A program made the position numbers and the translations under genes. 64,000 nucleotides of DNA from Pelagibius sp. CAU 1746 (GTDB taxonomy: Bacteria; Pseudomonadota; Alphaproteobacteria; Kiloniellales; Kiloniellaceae). The notes below the pieces were generated by a model, which searched no databases, was not told where the DNA came from, and was given only the letters and a program-made list of their open reading frames with translations. The stretch covers positions 2,418,001-2,482,000 of the forward strand of contig NZ_JBDOQT010000001.1 in assembly GCF_039839785.1 (NCBI RefSeq), given 5' to 3'. Shown here one piece after another: positions 43,607-54,407 of this stretch; within the stretch, counting starts at the first letter, position 1; the number at the start of each line of letters is the position of its first letter.

Positions 43607-46375
43607 ATGAACGATCGCTTTACCGCTTTAGGCGCAGAATGGCGGTCAGATGCGATGACGGGCCTGCCCGGACGAAGAACAAGAAAACCGGGCCGCCCCA
43701 AGGACGATGCGATGAGCGATATGATGGCGACTGCTTCCGGCGCCCTGCCGGAGGACGAGGAGTCCCTGGTCTGCATTCCTCTGGACCTGGCGCGGCTGCT
43801 GGTGCCCTATCGGCGCTACCGGCGCCTTCTGCTGCGCGTGGTGCAGTTGCCTTTCCGCGCGCGCCTGAACCGGGGCACCGGCAACGAAGACGGAAGCTGG
43901 TCGCTGACCCCCGACGACCTGGACGACCTGGAACTGCAATTGCCCGAGGAGGCGGAGCCGCCCATCGCCGTGGCGGTGCGCGTCGTCGGCATCGACCGCG
44001 ACGAGAACGCCACCATCGTCGGCCAATTCGACCTGCCGCTTTGGGTGGCCCGGCGCGCGGAGGGCGGCCCTCCGGTTCCCCGTGCCCGCATGGAGCGGCG
44101 AGTGAAGGCGGCGCTGCGTCTTTCGGAACGCCGCGCGGCGAAAGCGCAACGGGAAGCCGTGGCGGAAGCCGAGGCGCGGCTGCGCGAGGCGCTGCACAAC
44201 GAATGGCGCGAAACCGAAACCAGGCTGCATGAAGCCGCGGCGGTGGAGCGCAACGCTCTGCTGTCCGATCAGGCCGGCCGCCTGGAGCGGGATTGGCAGG
44301 AGAAGCTGGAGGCCGAGCGTGCTGTCCGCTCGCAGGCCGAGCGCCAGGCCGCCGAAGCGGGGAGGACTCTGGAAGCGATCGAGCGGCGCCTGGCCGAGAG
44401 CGAAGCGCGTGCGGTGGAGGCGTCGCAGACGGCCGAGGCGGCGGCGGCAGACGCCGGACGGAAGATCGCGGCCTTAACCGAGGAACGCGACCGCACGCAC
44501 GCCGAGGCCGAGGCGGCCGGGCGGCGCGCGCAGGAGGCGGAGCAGGCTGCCGCCGCCGCGGGCGAAGCTTCACAGACCGCCGAGCGGGAGATCGCTGTCC
44601 TCTCCGAGGAGCTGGATCAGGCGCGCGCCGCTGCGGCCGCTGCCGCACAGGACGCGGAGGCCGGTACCGCGGCGGCTGTCGAGCAGGCGAAGCAGATCGC
44701 CGAAGCAACCGCCGTCGCGCGCCTGGAAGAGTCTTACGCGGACTGGAAGGAGGAGACGGAGCGCGTCTTGCAGGAGGAACGGCGCCAGCGCAGCGAGGCG
44801 GAAGCCCGCGTGCAGGACCTGGAAACCCGCCTGGTCCTGACCGAGGCCCGCGGCGGTGGAGCGTCCCTGGAAAAGGCCCGTGCCCGCTGGGAGGCGGAGG
44901 CGGCGGAAGAGCGCGCGGCGGCCGAGGCACGGGCCGCCGAGGCCGAGGAGAAGCTGACGGAGGCCGAACAACGGCGCAGCGAAGTCGCCGACGCCCTGGC
45001 GGCGGAGCAGGCGCGCCGCCGCGAGGCGGAAGCGCGGGTGGAGAGCGGAGCGCGGGAGCTGCAGCGCCGTCTGGACGAGGCGGAGGAGAAGCTGGCCGAG
45101 GCGGCCGCCGGGCCTGCGCCGGAGGAGATCGAGGCTGAAACCCGCGCGCGCATCGACGCGGCGGCGCAGGAGGCTGCCAAGCAAGCGAGACGCGATGCCG
45201 AGGCGCGGGCCGAGGCCCGGTTGGAGACGGCCAAGACGGAGTGGCGATACGACAGCGAGCGCTATGCGGAGACGGCGCGCCTTCACCGCGCCGAGGCCGA
45301 GACCGAACAGCAGCGCCTCGCCGCCCGTCTGGCCGAAGCCGAGGCGCGCCTGGCCGAGGCTCAGGCGAAGCTGGTCACCGTCGAGGTGAAGGCTGAGGCC
45401 GAAGGCAAGGCGAAGGTCGCCGCCGCGGTCGAAGAAGCGGTGGCGCAGGCGGTGCAGAGCGTGGCGCAGGAGGCCGAAGCGGCCGCCGAGGCGCGCGTGC
45501 AGAACGCCCGTGCGCGCTGGCAGGAGGAGTCCGAAGCCAAGGAGGCCCGCGTCCGCGAAGAACTGGCGCGCGAGCAGCAGCAGCGCTCCAAGACCGAGGC
45601 CGCGCTACAGGAGCTGCAAAGCCGCCTGGAAGATGCGGAAACCCAGGGACAGGCGACCCGCAAGGCCGAGATCCAGCAGCATCTCGCGGAGCAGAAGGAC
45701 TTCCTGGAACAGGCCTGGGAAGAGAAGCTGGCGGTCGAGCGTTCCTACCGCGAAGCGGCGGAGGCCACCGCGGCCGCGGCCGAGCAGCGCCTGGCCGCGC
45801 AGGCGGGTGAGTTGGAGGCTTCGCGCACCCGTGCGGCCGCCGCCGAGGCGACGGCGCTGGCCAAGTGGAACAAGGAAGGCGAGGAGCGCATCGCCGAAGC
45901 CGTCTCCCAGGCGATTCTCCGCACCGAGGCCAAGGCCAAGGCGCAGCTCGAGGAGGCGCGCAGGAGCTGGGAGGAGGATACCCGCGAGCAGATCTCGGCG
46001 GCGCGCACGCAGTGGCACAACGAAGAGTCGAAGCGGCTGTCGTCGGCGCGCTCCGAGTGGCAGAAGGAACTCCAGGTCCAGAACAAGCAGAAGCGCGGGG
46101 TGCTGCGCTCGCTGGCGCGCCGCCAGCGCTTGGGAGCCTATCTCCAGCCCTTGAAGAAGATCCTTCTGATCGGCGGCGTCGCGGCGGGCGGCTGGTTCCT
46201 CTACCGCAGGTTCGGGGCAAGCCTGGATCTGACCGGTTTCGATCTGAGCGGCCTTGGCCTGGATGGCCTCGGCGCCTGGCTGGACGACGGCCAAGCGGCG
46301 GCCGGCGAGGCCTGGGCTTTCGTGAAAGCCCAGTTCGACCTGCTGCTGGCTTGGGTGCTGCAGTTCGCCGGCTGA
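43607..46375 (+). CDS. Large tail-anchored coiled-coil protein
   Basis: The 922-residue protein has a globular N-terminal part (about 45-165), a very long Ala/Glu/Arg-rich coiled coil (about 170-835) in which tryptophans recur inside similar motifs (ARARWEAEA, AKTEWRYDS, ARARWQEES, ARRSWEEDT, ARTQWHNEE, ARSEWQKEL), and a C-terminal membrane helix (about 848-866, KKILLIGGVAAGGWFLY) with a short tail. The start is uncertain: the ATG at 43607 has no good ribosome binding site, and an in-frame ATG at 43712 is possible. I do not know its function; an envelope-spanning or scaffold role is only a guess. Confidence 0.76.
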   Translation: MNDRFTALGAEWRSDAMTGLPGRRTRKPGRPKDDAMSDMMATASGALPEDEESLVCIPLDLARLLVPYRRYRRLLLRVVQLPFRARLNRGTGNEDGSWSLTPDDLDDLELQLPEEAEPPIAVAVRVVGIDRDENATIVGQFDLPLWVARRAEGGPPVPRARMERRVKAALRLSERRAAKAQREAVAEAEARLREALHNEWRETETRLHEAAAVERNALLSDQAGRLERDWQEKLEAERAVRSQAERQAAEAGRTLEAIERRLAESEARAVEASQTAEAAAADAGRKIAALTEERDRTHAEAEAAGRRAQEAEQAAAAAGEASQTAEREIAVLSEELDQARAAAAAAAQDAEAGTAAAVEQAKQIAEATAVARLEESYADWKEETERVLQEERRQRSEAEARVQDLETRLVLTEARGGGASLEKARARWEAEAAEERAAAEARAAEAEEKLTEAEQRRSEVADALAAEQARRREAEARVESGARELQRRLDEAEEKLAEAAAGPAPEEIEAETRARIDAAAQEAAKQARRDAEARAEARLETAKTEWRYDSERYAETARLHRAEAETEQQRLAARLAEAEARLAEAQAKLVTVEVKAEAEGKAKVAAAVEEAVAQAVQSVAQEAEAAAEARVQNARARWQEESEAKEARVREELAREQQQRSKTEAALQELQSRLEDAETQGQATRKAEIQQHLAEQKDFLEQAWEEKLAVERSYREAAEATAAAAEQRLAAQAGELEASRTRAAAAEATALAKWNKEGEERIAEAVSQAILRTEAKAKAQLEEARRSWEEDTREQISAARTQWHNEESKRLSSARSEWQKELQVQNKQKRGVLRSLARRQRLGAYLQPLKKILLIGGVAAGGWFLYRRFGASLDLTGFDLSGLGLDGLGAWLDDGQAAAGEAWAFVKAQFDLLLAWVLQFAG

Positions 46376-46520
46376 GGCCGCGGCGTCGAGAGGGCCGCGC
46401 CGGCGGTGCGACGGACGCCCCCTGCGGCCAAATACGACCTTCCCCTCGCGGCTTTTTCAGCTATGGTGCGGCCTCTTTTACCTCCTCAAGAGTCCCCAAG
46501 CTGTCCCCAGTGGAGAAGCC

Positions 46521-47675
46521 ATGACCGCCTTGCTGCCCAACGTCGATCCTGATGGGCTCCTCGAATACTCCGTGGTTTTCACGGACCGTGCCCTGAACCA
46601 CATGTCCCAGGCCTTCCAGGGCGTTATGGTGGATATCTCCACCACCCTGAAAAAGGTCTACAACGTTGGCGGCTCCGGCGGCGTGGCCGTGGTGCCGGGC
46701 GGCGGCACCTACGCCATGGAGGCGGTGGCCCGCCAGCTCGCCACGGGCAGGAAGGCGCTGGTGATCCGCAACGGCTGGTTCTCCTACCGCTGGACTCAGA
46801 TCCTCGAGGCCGGGAGCATTCCCGCCGAGACCATCGTCCTGAAGGCCCGCCAGATCGAGCAGGGACGCCAGGCCGCCTTCGCGCCGGCGCCCATCGAGGA
46901 GGTGACGGCGGCGATCCGCGAGGCGAAGCCCGACGTGGTCTTCGCGCCGCACGTGGAGACGGCCTCCGGCATGATCCTGCCGGAGGACTACATGAAAGCG
47001 GTGGCCGAGGCGGTGCACGAGGCCGGCGGCCTCTTCGTGCTCGACTGCATCGCCTCCGGCACGGTCTGGGTGAACATGCAGGCCGTGGGCGTCGACGTGC
47101 TGATCTCCGCTCCGCAGAAGGGCTGGTCCTCCTCGCCCTGCAGCGGATTGGTCATGCTGAGCGCCGCGGCAAAGGAAAAGGTGAAGGCGACGCAGAGCTC
47201 CTCCTTCGCCTGCGATTTGAAGAAGTGGCTGGAGATCATGGAAGCCTACGAAAATGGCGGCCATGCCTATCACGCCACCATGCCGACGGATGCGCTGCGC
47301 GGCTTCTGCGAATCGATGAAGGAGACCGAGGCTTACGGCTTCGAAAAGGTGATGGCCGAGCAGCTGGAACTGGGCGCCAAGGTGCGCGAACTCTTGGCCG
47401 CGCGGGGCTTCAAGTCTGTCGCCGCGGCGGGCTTCGAAGCGCCGGGCGTGGTGGTCTGCTACACCGACGATCCGGGCATCAAGTCGGGCGCCAAGTTCGC
47501 CGCCGAGGGTTTGCAGACCGCCGCCGGCGTGCCGCTGATGTGCGACGAGCCGGAAGATTTCCAGACCTTCCGCGTCGGCCTCTTCGGCCTCGACAAGCTG
47601 CACAACGTGGAGCGCAGTGTGACCAACCTGGCCCAGGCGCTGGACAAGATCACCGGCGGCACGAACGTCAGGTAG
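46521..47675 (+). CDS. Class V aminotransferase
   Basis: The 384-residue fold-type I PLP enzyme has the cofactor lysine K200 in SAPQKGWSS and the GSGGVAVVPGGGTYAMEAV segment of the alanine-glyoxylate / serine-pyruvate aminotransferase group. It should move an amino group from a small amino acid (Ala or Ser) to a 2-oxo acid such as glyoxylate. GGAGAAGCC precedes the ATG. It is transcribed alone; no glycine or serine pathway gene is adjacent. Confidence 0.92.
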   Translation: MTALLPNVDPDGLLEYSVVFTDRALNHMSQAFQGVMVDISTTLKKVYNVGGSGGVAVVPGGGTYAMEAVARQLATGRKALVIRNGWFSYRWTQILEAGSIPAETIVLKARQIEQGRQAAFAPAPIEEVTAAIREAKPDVVFAPHVETASGMILPEDYMKAVAEAVHEAGGLFVLDCIASGTVWVNMQAVGVDVLISAPQKGWSSSPCSGLVMLSAAAKEKVKATQSSSFACDLKKWLEIMEAYENGGHAYHATMPTDALRGFCESMKETEAYGFEKVMAEQLELGAKVRELLAARGFKSVAAAGFEAPGVVVCYTDDPGIKSGAKFAAEGLQTAAGVPLMCDEPEDFQTFRVGLFGLDKLHNVERSVTNLAQALDKITGGTNVR

Positions 47676-47935
47676 CGGATCTGGCGTTCTTCCTGGCGAC
47701 CGGATGAGGGCCTCTCGGCCCGAAGGGAGGATTGAGCGTTTCTTTTGCCGGCAAATGCTCTAGGTTGCAGCCAGATGCGCAACCCGGACACGGACGCGGA
47801 TCTCGCGTGTGCCGTAACGCCGGCCACCTCGCTCCCTTGCTGAGCGCTCGGCCATGAGCTTGCGCGAACTCTTCCGCTGCGGCACCCAAGCCCTTGTCGC
47901 CGGACTGTCCGAGAAACCAAACAGCGAGGACGATG

Positions 47936-48109
47936 ATGGCGAGAAGGCCCAATTACGATTTTGAACGCAGGGAGCGCGAGCGGCTGAAAGCGGAGAAAAA
48001 GGCGAAGCGCGCGGCCGAGAAAAAGGAAGCGCGCGAAGAGAAAACGCGACAAGACGACGCGCCGGAGAGCGGCGATAGCCAGGATGCCGGATCACCGACG
48101 ACGGAATAG
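47936..48109 (+). CDS. Small highly charged protein
   Basis: The 57-residue protein (start MARRPNYDFERRERERLK) is dominated by a Lys/Arg/Glu helix and an acidic disordered tail. Short proteins starting MARKPNYDFERRERER recur in alphaproteobacteria with no known function. GCGAGGA precedes two adjacent ATGs (47933, 47936); either is possible. Confidence 0.66.
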   Translation: MARRPNYDFERRERERLKAEKKAKRAAEKKEAREEKTRQDDAPESGDSQDAGSPTTE

Positions 48110-48195
48110 TGGTCACGGATGTATTTCCAGAGCGGCGTTACCGCCTTACTTTGCCGGGCCCAGCGAGCGGGTCAGCGATGAACGGAGACTGCAAA

Positions 48196-48426
48196 ATGGC
48201 TCGCAGAAAGACCAGCGGCAAAACCGCCGCATACACGACCTTTAACGTGACCTACGAAGACGGGTCGGTCACGTCGAACAGGCGTGTGCCGAACGAACTG
48301 CTCGACCTATCTTTCGGCGATCAGCTGCTGGACCTGGCGCGCACCGCCATTCAGGAACAAGATAACGAGATCGCCGCGCTTTCCAACCAGAGGCGGGCAA
48401 AGATCAAGGCGATCGTAAAGGTCTGA
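48196..48426 (+). CDS. Small protein of unknown function
   Basis: The 76-residue cytoplasmic protein starts MARRKTSGKTAAYTTFNVTY at 48196, where GGAG lies 8 bases upstream. The middle part (YEDGSVTSNRRVP) is hydrophilic and the C-terminus is a helix (LARTAIQEQDNEIAALSNQR). I do not recognise it. It converges with recQ. Confidence 0.66.
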   Translation: MARRKTSGKTAAYTTFNVTYEDGSVTSNRRVPNELLDLSFGDQLLDLARTAIQEQDNEIAALSNQRRAKIKAIVKV

Positions 48427-48472
48427 GGCATCAGACGAAGTATGGTCTGGGCGGACGCCGCGGCGCCGCCGC

Positions 48473-50359
<1,887 letters not shown>

Positions 50360-50431
50360 GTTCAGGTTTTGGCACGCTGGGCAGAGTCGGGTCCAGGGGG
50401 GCACCCCCACCGGACGGCGGCTTATGGTCCA

Positions 50432-50791
50432 CTATTTCGTTTTTTCCTTGGCCCCTAGACCCAACTGCCCGAACAGCGCCCCGACGATTGTCCCTGCGAT
50501 CGCGAAAAGCCCTTCGTAGGGGACATGGTCACCGGGGAGCGCCAGGACGATGATGAAGACCCCGGCGATCAAGGAAAGTCCGACAACCTGGGTTGCGTCG
50601 GGCCCCCAGCCTTGCGCCCCGCCCTCGTTTCCTTGCGGCTTGTGATTTCGCATGGCCCGGCAGAGGTTCAGGATCGTGATCAGGTTGAGAAGGATGGCCG
50701 TAAGGCAAGCCGCCCCGAAAATGATGAAATCCACAGAGAGGAAGCCTGCGAAGGCCCCCGAGGTATCGATAGCGTCACCGGCCATTGTCAT
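50432..50791 (-). CDS. Small three-helix membrane protein
   Basis: The 119-residue protein has three predicted membrane segments (about 18-40, 68-85 and 92-110), with a polar stretch between the first two (RNHKPQGNEGGAQGWG). The upstream frame to 50965 is open but lacks a start with a ribosome binding site, so the ATG at 50791 was used (50785 also possible). I do not recognise the family. It lies between recQ and the patatin-like gene. Confidence 0.6.
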   Translation of the reverse strand: MTMAGDAIDTSGAFAGFLSVDFIIFGAACLTAILLNLITILNLCRAMRNHKPQGNEGGAQGWGPDATQVVGLSLIAGVFIIVLALPGDHVPYEGLFAIAGTIVGALFGQLGLGAKEKTK

Positions 50792-51009
50792 CTCGTTTTG
50801 CCAGGGGTACGGAACTGCGTCTTGCCGGCCATATTGTTGCAAATGGATCGTTGTTTGCAACCTCAAGGTGGGTTCTCCGGGTGTTGTCGCTTCGTCGCGC
50901 AAACCGAATCCCGCAATGGTCCGTCGAAGCTTGCGGCAGCCGCCGCGGATCGGGCGGACCGGCACAAAGCGGGGCGAGGCAGCGAGCCTCCTCCGGCCTG
51001 GCGCCGTCC

Positions 51010-52209
51010 TCAGTAACCAGGCGGCTCCTTGGCCCAGACGGTGCCGGATTTGCCGATTTCGTAGCCCAGGTCATACAGGGCTTTCATGTAGGCCTGATCG
51101 AATGGCTCGTTCAGAGGGACGTCGAAGGTCGGCGGGATGAACGCGAGGTTGAAGTCGACGCCGTCGCGCTGGGCCAGTGTGTAGATTCGATAGAGATCCC
51201 CGACGCCTTGATTCTGTATCAATGACGAGATCGCCCGGCTGCCGATGCTGTAGGTGACCCGGTCGGTTTCCGCCCACTGTGGATCGAGGCGTCCGTTGCG
51301 GATGATGTAGGCGCGCCGTTCTCGTTGCACTTTCTCTTCCTGCGACACGTCCTTCACATGCAAGGCGCCTGGATATACGAACACCTGGGCGCTCGCGCCG
51401 CCGTCCACATGCATTTCCTGGTAGCTCTGTCCGTCGACTTCGACGTCGATCATGGTCGGCGGAAAGGCCGCTGGAATCGCGGCCGATGCCACCAGCACGT
51501 CATGGATAAGATCCAGCGCACCCGGATGGCCGCTGGCGGCGATCTTTGTGATGTTCCAGACGACGGGCCGCCGTGCGTCGATATTGGTCGTGCCGATCAG
51601 AAGCACGCGCCCCTTGGCATGTTCTTCGGCTATGGCGCGGAGCATGGTCTCGTCGAAGTATCTTGCGATCAGCTTGCGCAGAGGCGCGTTGTCGGAAAGG
51701 GCGTCGTCGAAGATCAGCGCCGCCAGACCGCGCTCCACCAGAACGTCGCGTGCCGAGATCGTCGTGTAGACGTCCTTGAGCTGTTTGTCGTAGCTGCTGC
51801 CCAGAAAGGCGAAGGGCGCGGTCAGGGCACCTGTACTGATGCCCGTGACCAGCTTGAATTCGGGCCGGGTTCCGGCTTCGCTCCAGCCGACGAGCAGTCC
51901 CGCGCCGAAAGCCCCGTCCTCACCGCCGCCGGAGACGGCCAGGTAGCTGGCCGGGGGCAGTTCGCCCTGCTGCCCTGACGCCTGCCACAGGTCCAACTCG
52001 CGATAGTACGACTGCTTGCCGTCTTCGATGAGCATCGGAATGTCGGCTTCCTGCCAGTAGCGAATGCCGGGCATTCCGGCCACGGCCGCCGCGGACTGAC
52101 GGTCTTCCGGCACCGCAGGCAAACGCGCCGGGGCAGCGCAGCCTTGCAGGAGGGAAGACCCAGCCAGGAACAAGACGAACAGAGACGCGGAGAAAGTTCT
52201 GCCGACCAT
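51010..52209 (-). CDS. Patatin-like phospholipase lipoprotein
   Basis: The 399-residue protein has a lipoprotein signal (LFLAGSSLLQGC, C24) and a patatin fold with the oxyanion loop GGGEDGAFG (94-102), the nucleophile S125 in GISTG, and the partner D269 in VDGGAS. It should hydrolyse acyl chains of phospholipids or lipids at the cell envelope. The frame is open 50 codons further upstream (52359), but the conserved signal peptide begins at 52209. No partner gene is evident. Confidence 0.9.
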   Translation of the reverse strand: MVGRTFSASLFVLFLAGSSLLQGCAAPARLPAVPEDRQSAAAVAGMPGIRYWQEADIPMLIEDGKQSYYRELDLWQASGQQGELPPASYLAVSGGGEDGAFGAGLLVGWSEAGTRPEFKLVTGISTGALTAPFAFLGSSYDKQLKDVYTTISARDVLVERGLAALIFDDALSDNAPLRKLIARYFDETMLRAIAEEHAKGRVLLIGTTNIDARRPVVWNITKIAASGHPGALDLIHDVLVASAAIPAAFPPTMIDVEVDGQSYQEMHVDGGASAQVFVYPGALHVKDVSQEEKVQRERRAYIIRNGRLDPQWAETDRVTYSIGSRAISSLIQNQGVGDLYRIYTLAQRDGVDFNLAFIPPTFDVPLNEPFDQAYMKALYDLGYEIGKSGTVWAKEPPGY

Positions 52210-52508
52210 CGAATATTCACCCCGCTTGAAGTTACACTTCGATGAAGTGAAACCACCAATGCGAGCATCATAGCCGCAATGGCGCCCTGGGTCAGCCTCG
52301 GCAATACTTGCCTGTCTCTTCGTGCAAGAGCCCGCTTCGGCCACGGTCTGCCGCCACAAATCCTGCCGGTGGCTGCGCCGTTGTTCCCCGCGCGCCGGGA
52401 GGAGCCTTAGACCGAAGGCTTCCCAAAGGCCACTGCGATGCCGGTGCGGGTCCGATGCAGATCCCGTCCGCCGGCCGGCTCAGGGGCGGCATGGCTTTTC
52501 CGGCGCGG
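52210..52508. other. 299-base gene-free gap
   Basis: No frame here has a believable start and product. The 3' part of the gap, toward the cupin gene's stop, has no recognisable repeat. I see nothing else to annotate. Confidence 0.4.
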
Positions 52509-53030
52509 CTACTCCGCCGCTTTGGCTCCGGCGGGGACGTACTTGTCGCGGGTGACGTGGTCGAGGTTCCGGCCTTCGATGCGGATCAGGCGGGTGGGGC
52601 CGCTGCGGTCGGGGGAGTGCAGCATGTCCTCGTTGTAGACCACCGCCATACCGGGTTTCAGTTCGTAGGTCTTGAGCGGCTCGACGACGCCCGGCTTGCC
52701 GTCCTCAGGATCCTTGAGCTTGCGCCATTCGGTCATGACCGTAGTGCCCACCGCCTGGCCGTAGATCGCCCAGGTGCCCGCGTGGTCGTGCGGCTCTCCG
52801 CCCTTCGCGTCCTCGTAGACGTGGGCCATGATGCAGAAGCCGAGGTCGGGGTCCTGGTAAAGAGCCTTGCGTGGCGTGGTGTTGTCCGGGCCCAGGTGGG
52901 CGGCGACGAAATCCTCGTCCTGCAGCGCCCGCTCCAGGTGCTTGCGTGCCGCCTCGCGTCCGGCGGGGCCGGCATCGGCGGCAAGGGCGTCGTGGCAGTC
53001 GGCGGCCAGCCGATCCAGGGTGTAGGTCAT
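52509..53030 (-). CDS. Cysteine-dioxygenase-like cupin
   Basis: The 173-residue cupin has PHDHAGTWAIYGQAVGTT (H81, H83) and H138 in NEDMLHSP, the three-histidine iron site of cysteine-dioxygenase-type thiol dioxygenases. Its substrate cannot be given: relatives act on cysteine, mercaptopropionate or other thiols. The start at 53030 has GAGGAC upstream. It is divergent from the TauE-type exporter gene (114-base gap) and 2 kb from the sulfolactate operon, which places it in a sulfur-organic context. Confidence 0.75.
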   Translation of the reverse strand: MTYTLDRLAADCHDALAADAGPAGREAARKHLERALQDEDFVAAHLGPDNTTPRKALYQDPDLGFCIMAHVYEDAKGGEPHDHAGTWAIYGQAVGTTVMTEWRKLKDPEDGKPGVVEPLKTYELKPGMAVVYNEDMLHSPDRSGPTRLIRIEGRNLDHVTRDKYVPAGAKAAE

Positions 53031-53144
53031 GGCGGTTGTCCTCACGGTCTTTTGCACATGTTAGGCCAAGCCGCGGGTGGGCGCCAAGCGGCAGGATGCC
53101 GCATTGCAGTAGACCTTTGCGCCCGGCTGTCGGATAAGGAGCCC

Positions 53145-53885
53145 ATGGAATGGACGGGATTGATTCTCGGGGCGCTCGGCCTCGTCCTCGGGGGCGTGTT
53201 GAAGGGCGCGACAGGTGCGGGTGCGCCGCTTCTTGCCGTGCCTTTGTTGGCTGTCTTCTACGACGTGCCCATGGCGGTGGCGCTCTTCACCATTCCCAAT
53301 CTGCTGTCGAACGTTTGGCAGGGCTGGCGGTTTCGCAGGCACCAGTTGAACCCGGCGCTGACCTGGGGCTTCGCCCTGGCGGGGGCGGCGGGTGCCGGCG
53401 TGGGATCGGCTATTCTCGTCAGCTTGCCGTTGGACCTGCTGCTGCTCTGCATGGCGGGTGTCGTCTTTCTGTATATCGCCTTTCGCCTGATGCGCCCCCA
53501 TTGGGCGCTGGATCTCGGCATCGCCACCCGCCTGGCGGCGCTGGCCGGTTTCGCGGGCGGCGTGCTGCAGGGCGCCGCCGGCATCTCGGCGCCGGTTTCC
53601 TTGAGCTTCCTCAATGCGACACGGATGGATCGCACGGCCTTCATCGCCACGATCTCGGTTTTCTTCGCGGCGACATCCATCGTGCAGATTCCGCTGCTGG
53701 CGGCATGGGACATCATAACGCCGTTCAGGGCCGCGCTGAGTGCGCTGGCCCTTCTGCCGCTGCTCGCAGGAATGCCGCTCGGCGTCTACCTGGCCCGGCG
53801 GATGTCCAGGGAGTTCTTCGACCGCGTAATCCTGGTGCTGCTGGCTGCGATCGCCCTAAGGCTGGTGTTCAGCGCCGTCACCTGA
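53145..53885 (+). CDS. TauE/SafE-family anion exporter
   Basis: The 246-residue protein has about eight membrane segments and the TauE signature GGVLKGATGAGAPLLAVPLL near the N-terminus, repeated in the second half (FAGGVLQGAAGISAPVSLSF). Family members export sulfite, sulfonates or small organic anions. It lies 2 kb from the suyAB operon, whose lyase releases sulfite, so sulfite export is a reasonable inference. AAGGAG precedes the ATG at 53145. Confidence 0.9.
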   Translation: MEWTGLILGALGLVLGGVLKGATGAGAPLLAVPLLAVFYDVPMAVALFTIPNLLSNVWQGWRFRRHQLNPALTWGFALAGAAGAGVGSAILVSLPLDLLLLCMAGVVFLYIAFRLMRPHWALDLGIATRLAALAGFAGGVLQGAAGISAPVSLSFLNATRMDRTAFIATISVFFAATSIVQIPLLAAWDIITPFRAALSALALLPLLAGMPLGVYLARRMSREFFDRVILVLLAAIALRLVFSAVT

Positions 53886-53906
53886 GGTACCGGAAAGGCA
53901 GTGGCC

Positions 53907-54287
53907 CTAGAGTTCGCGGGCGTCGCAGAGGATGCGGCGTCCGGCCCCGACCCTGGCCGACTGTCGGGTATAGCAGTGCACGATCACCAGTTTCTCGCCG
54001 GAGCGGTCCAGAAACCAGTCGGTCACCGGCTCGAGGTCATTCAGCCCGATCTTTTTCCCGTCTATGTATGCCACTGGCTGAGCGGCCACGGCCTTGGCGG
54101 GCAAGAAGGTCGAGGAACCACGGACGACGGCCACTCCTGTGCCGCCCTCGTTGGTACTGACCGAAACCGCATCGGCCGGATTTCCGTAGAGAATCTCGAC
54201 CCCTGCGTCATGAGCCGTCGCGGCCTGCGGTGCGGCGAGCAGGCCCGCGCCGAGGGCGATGGTGAGTGCTATCGACTTTCCTGTCAT
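53907..54287 (-). CDS. Small exported protein of unknown function
   Basis: The 126-residue protein has a signal peptide (about 25 residues, ending ATA before HDAGVE) and a beta-rich mature domain with two cysteines (C105 and C122 in VHCYTRQ and ILCDAREL) that could form a disulfide. I do not recognise the family. It is transcribed alone, convergent with the TauE gene. Confidence 0.7.
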   Translation of the reverse strand: MTGKSIALTIALGAGLLAAPQAATAHDAGVEILYGNPADAVSVSTNEGGTGVAVVRGSSTFLPAKAVAAQPVAYIDGKKIGLNDLEPVTDWFLDRSGEKLVIVHCYTRQSARVGAGRRILCDAREL

Positions 54288-54407
54288 GCAGCGTCTCCCA
54301 AGCGTTCGTGCCAGGCGGAGGCGACTCGAATCGCCTAATCAACGAGGCTAGCACGCGATTGCATCCGGCGCTATTCGCCAGGGCAGGCTGAGGCCGGGGA
54401 GGGGGCC

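Noticed and set aside
43620-44930. 436-codon antisense frame over the coiled-coil gene
   Set aside because: Its composition (Arg/Pro-rich) is the mirror of the repetitive Glu/Ala codons on the other strand.
43607-46375. Direct-repeat signals that could suggest a CRISPR array
   Set aside because: The repeats are in-frame coding repeats of uneven spacing, without spacers of uniform length.
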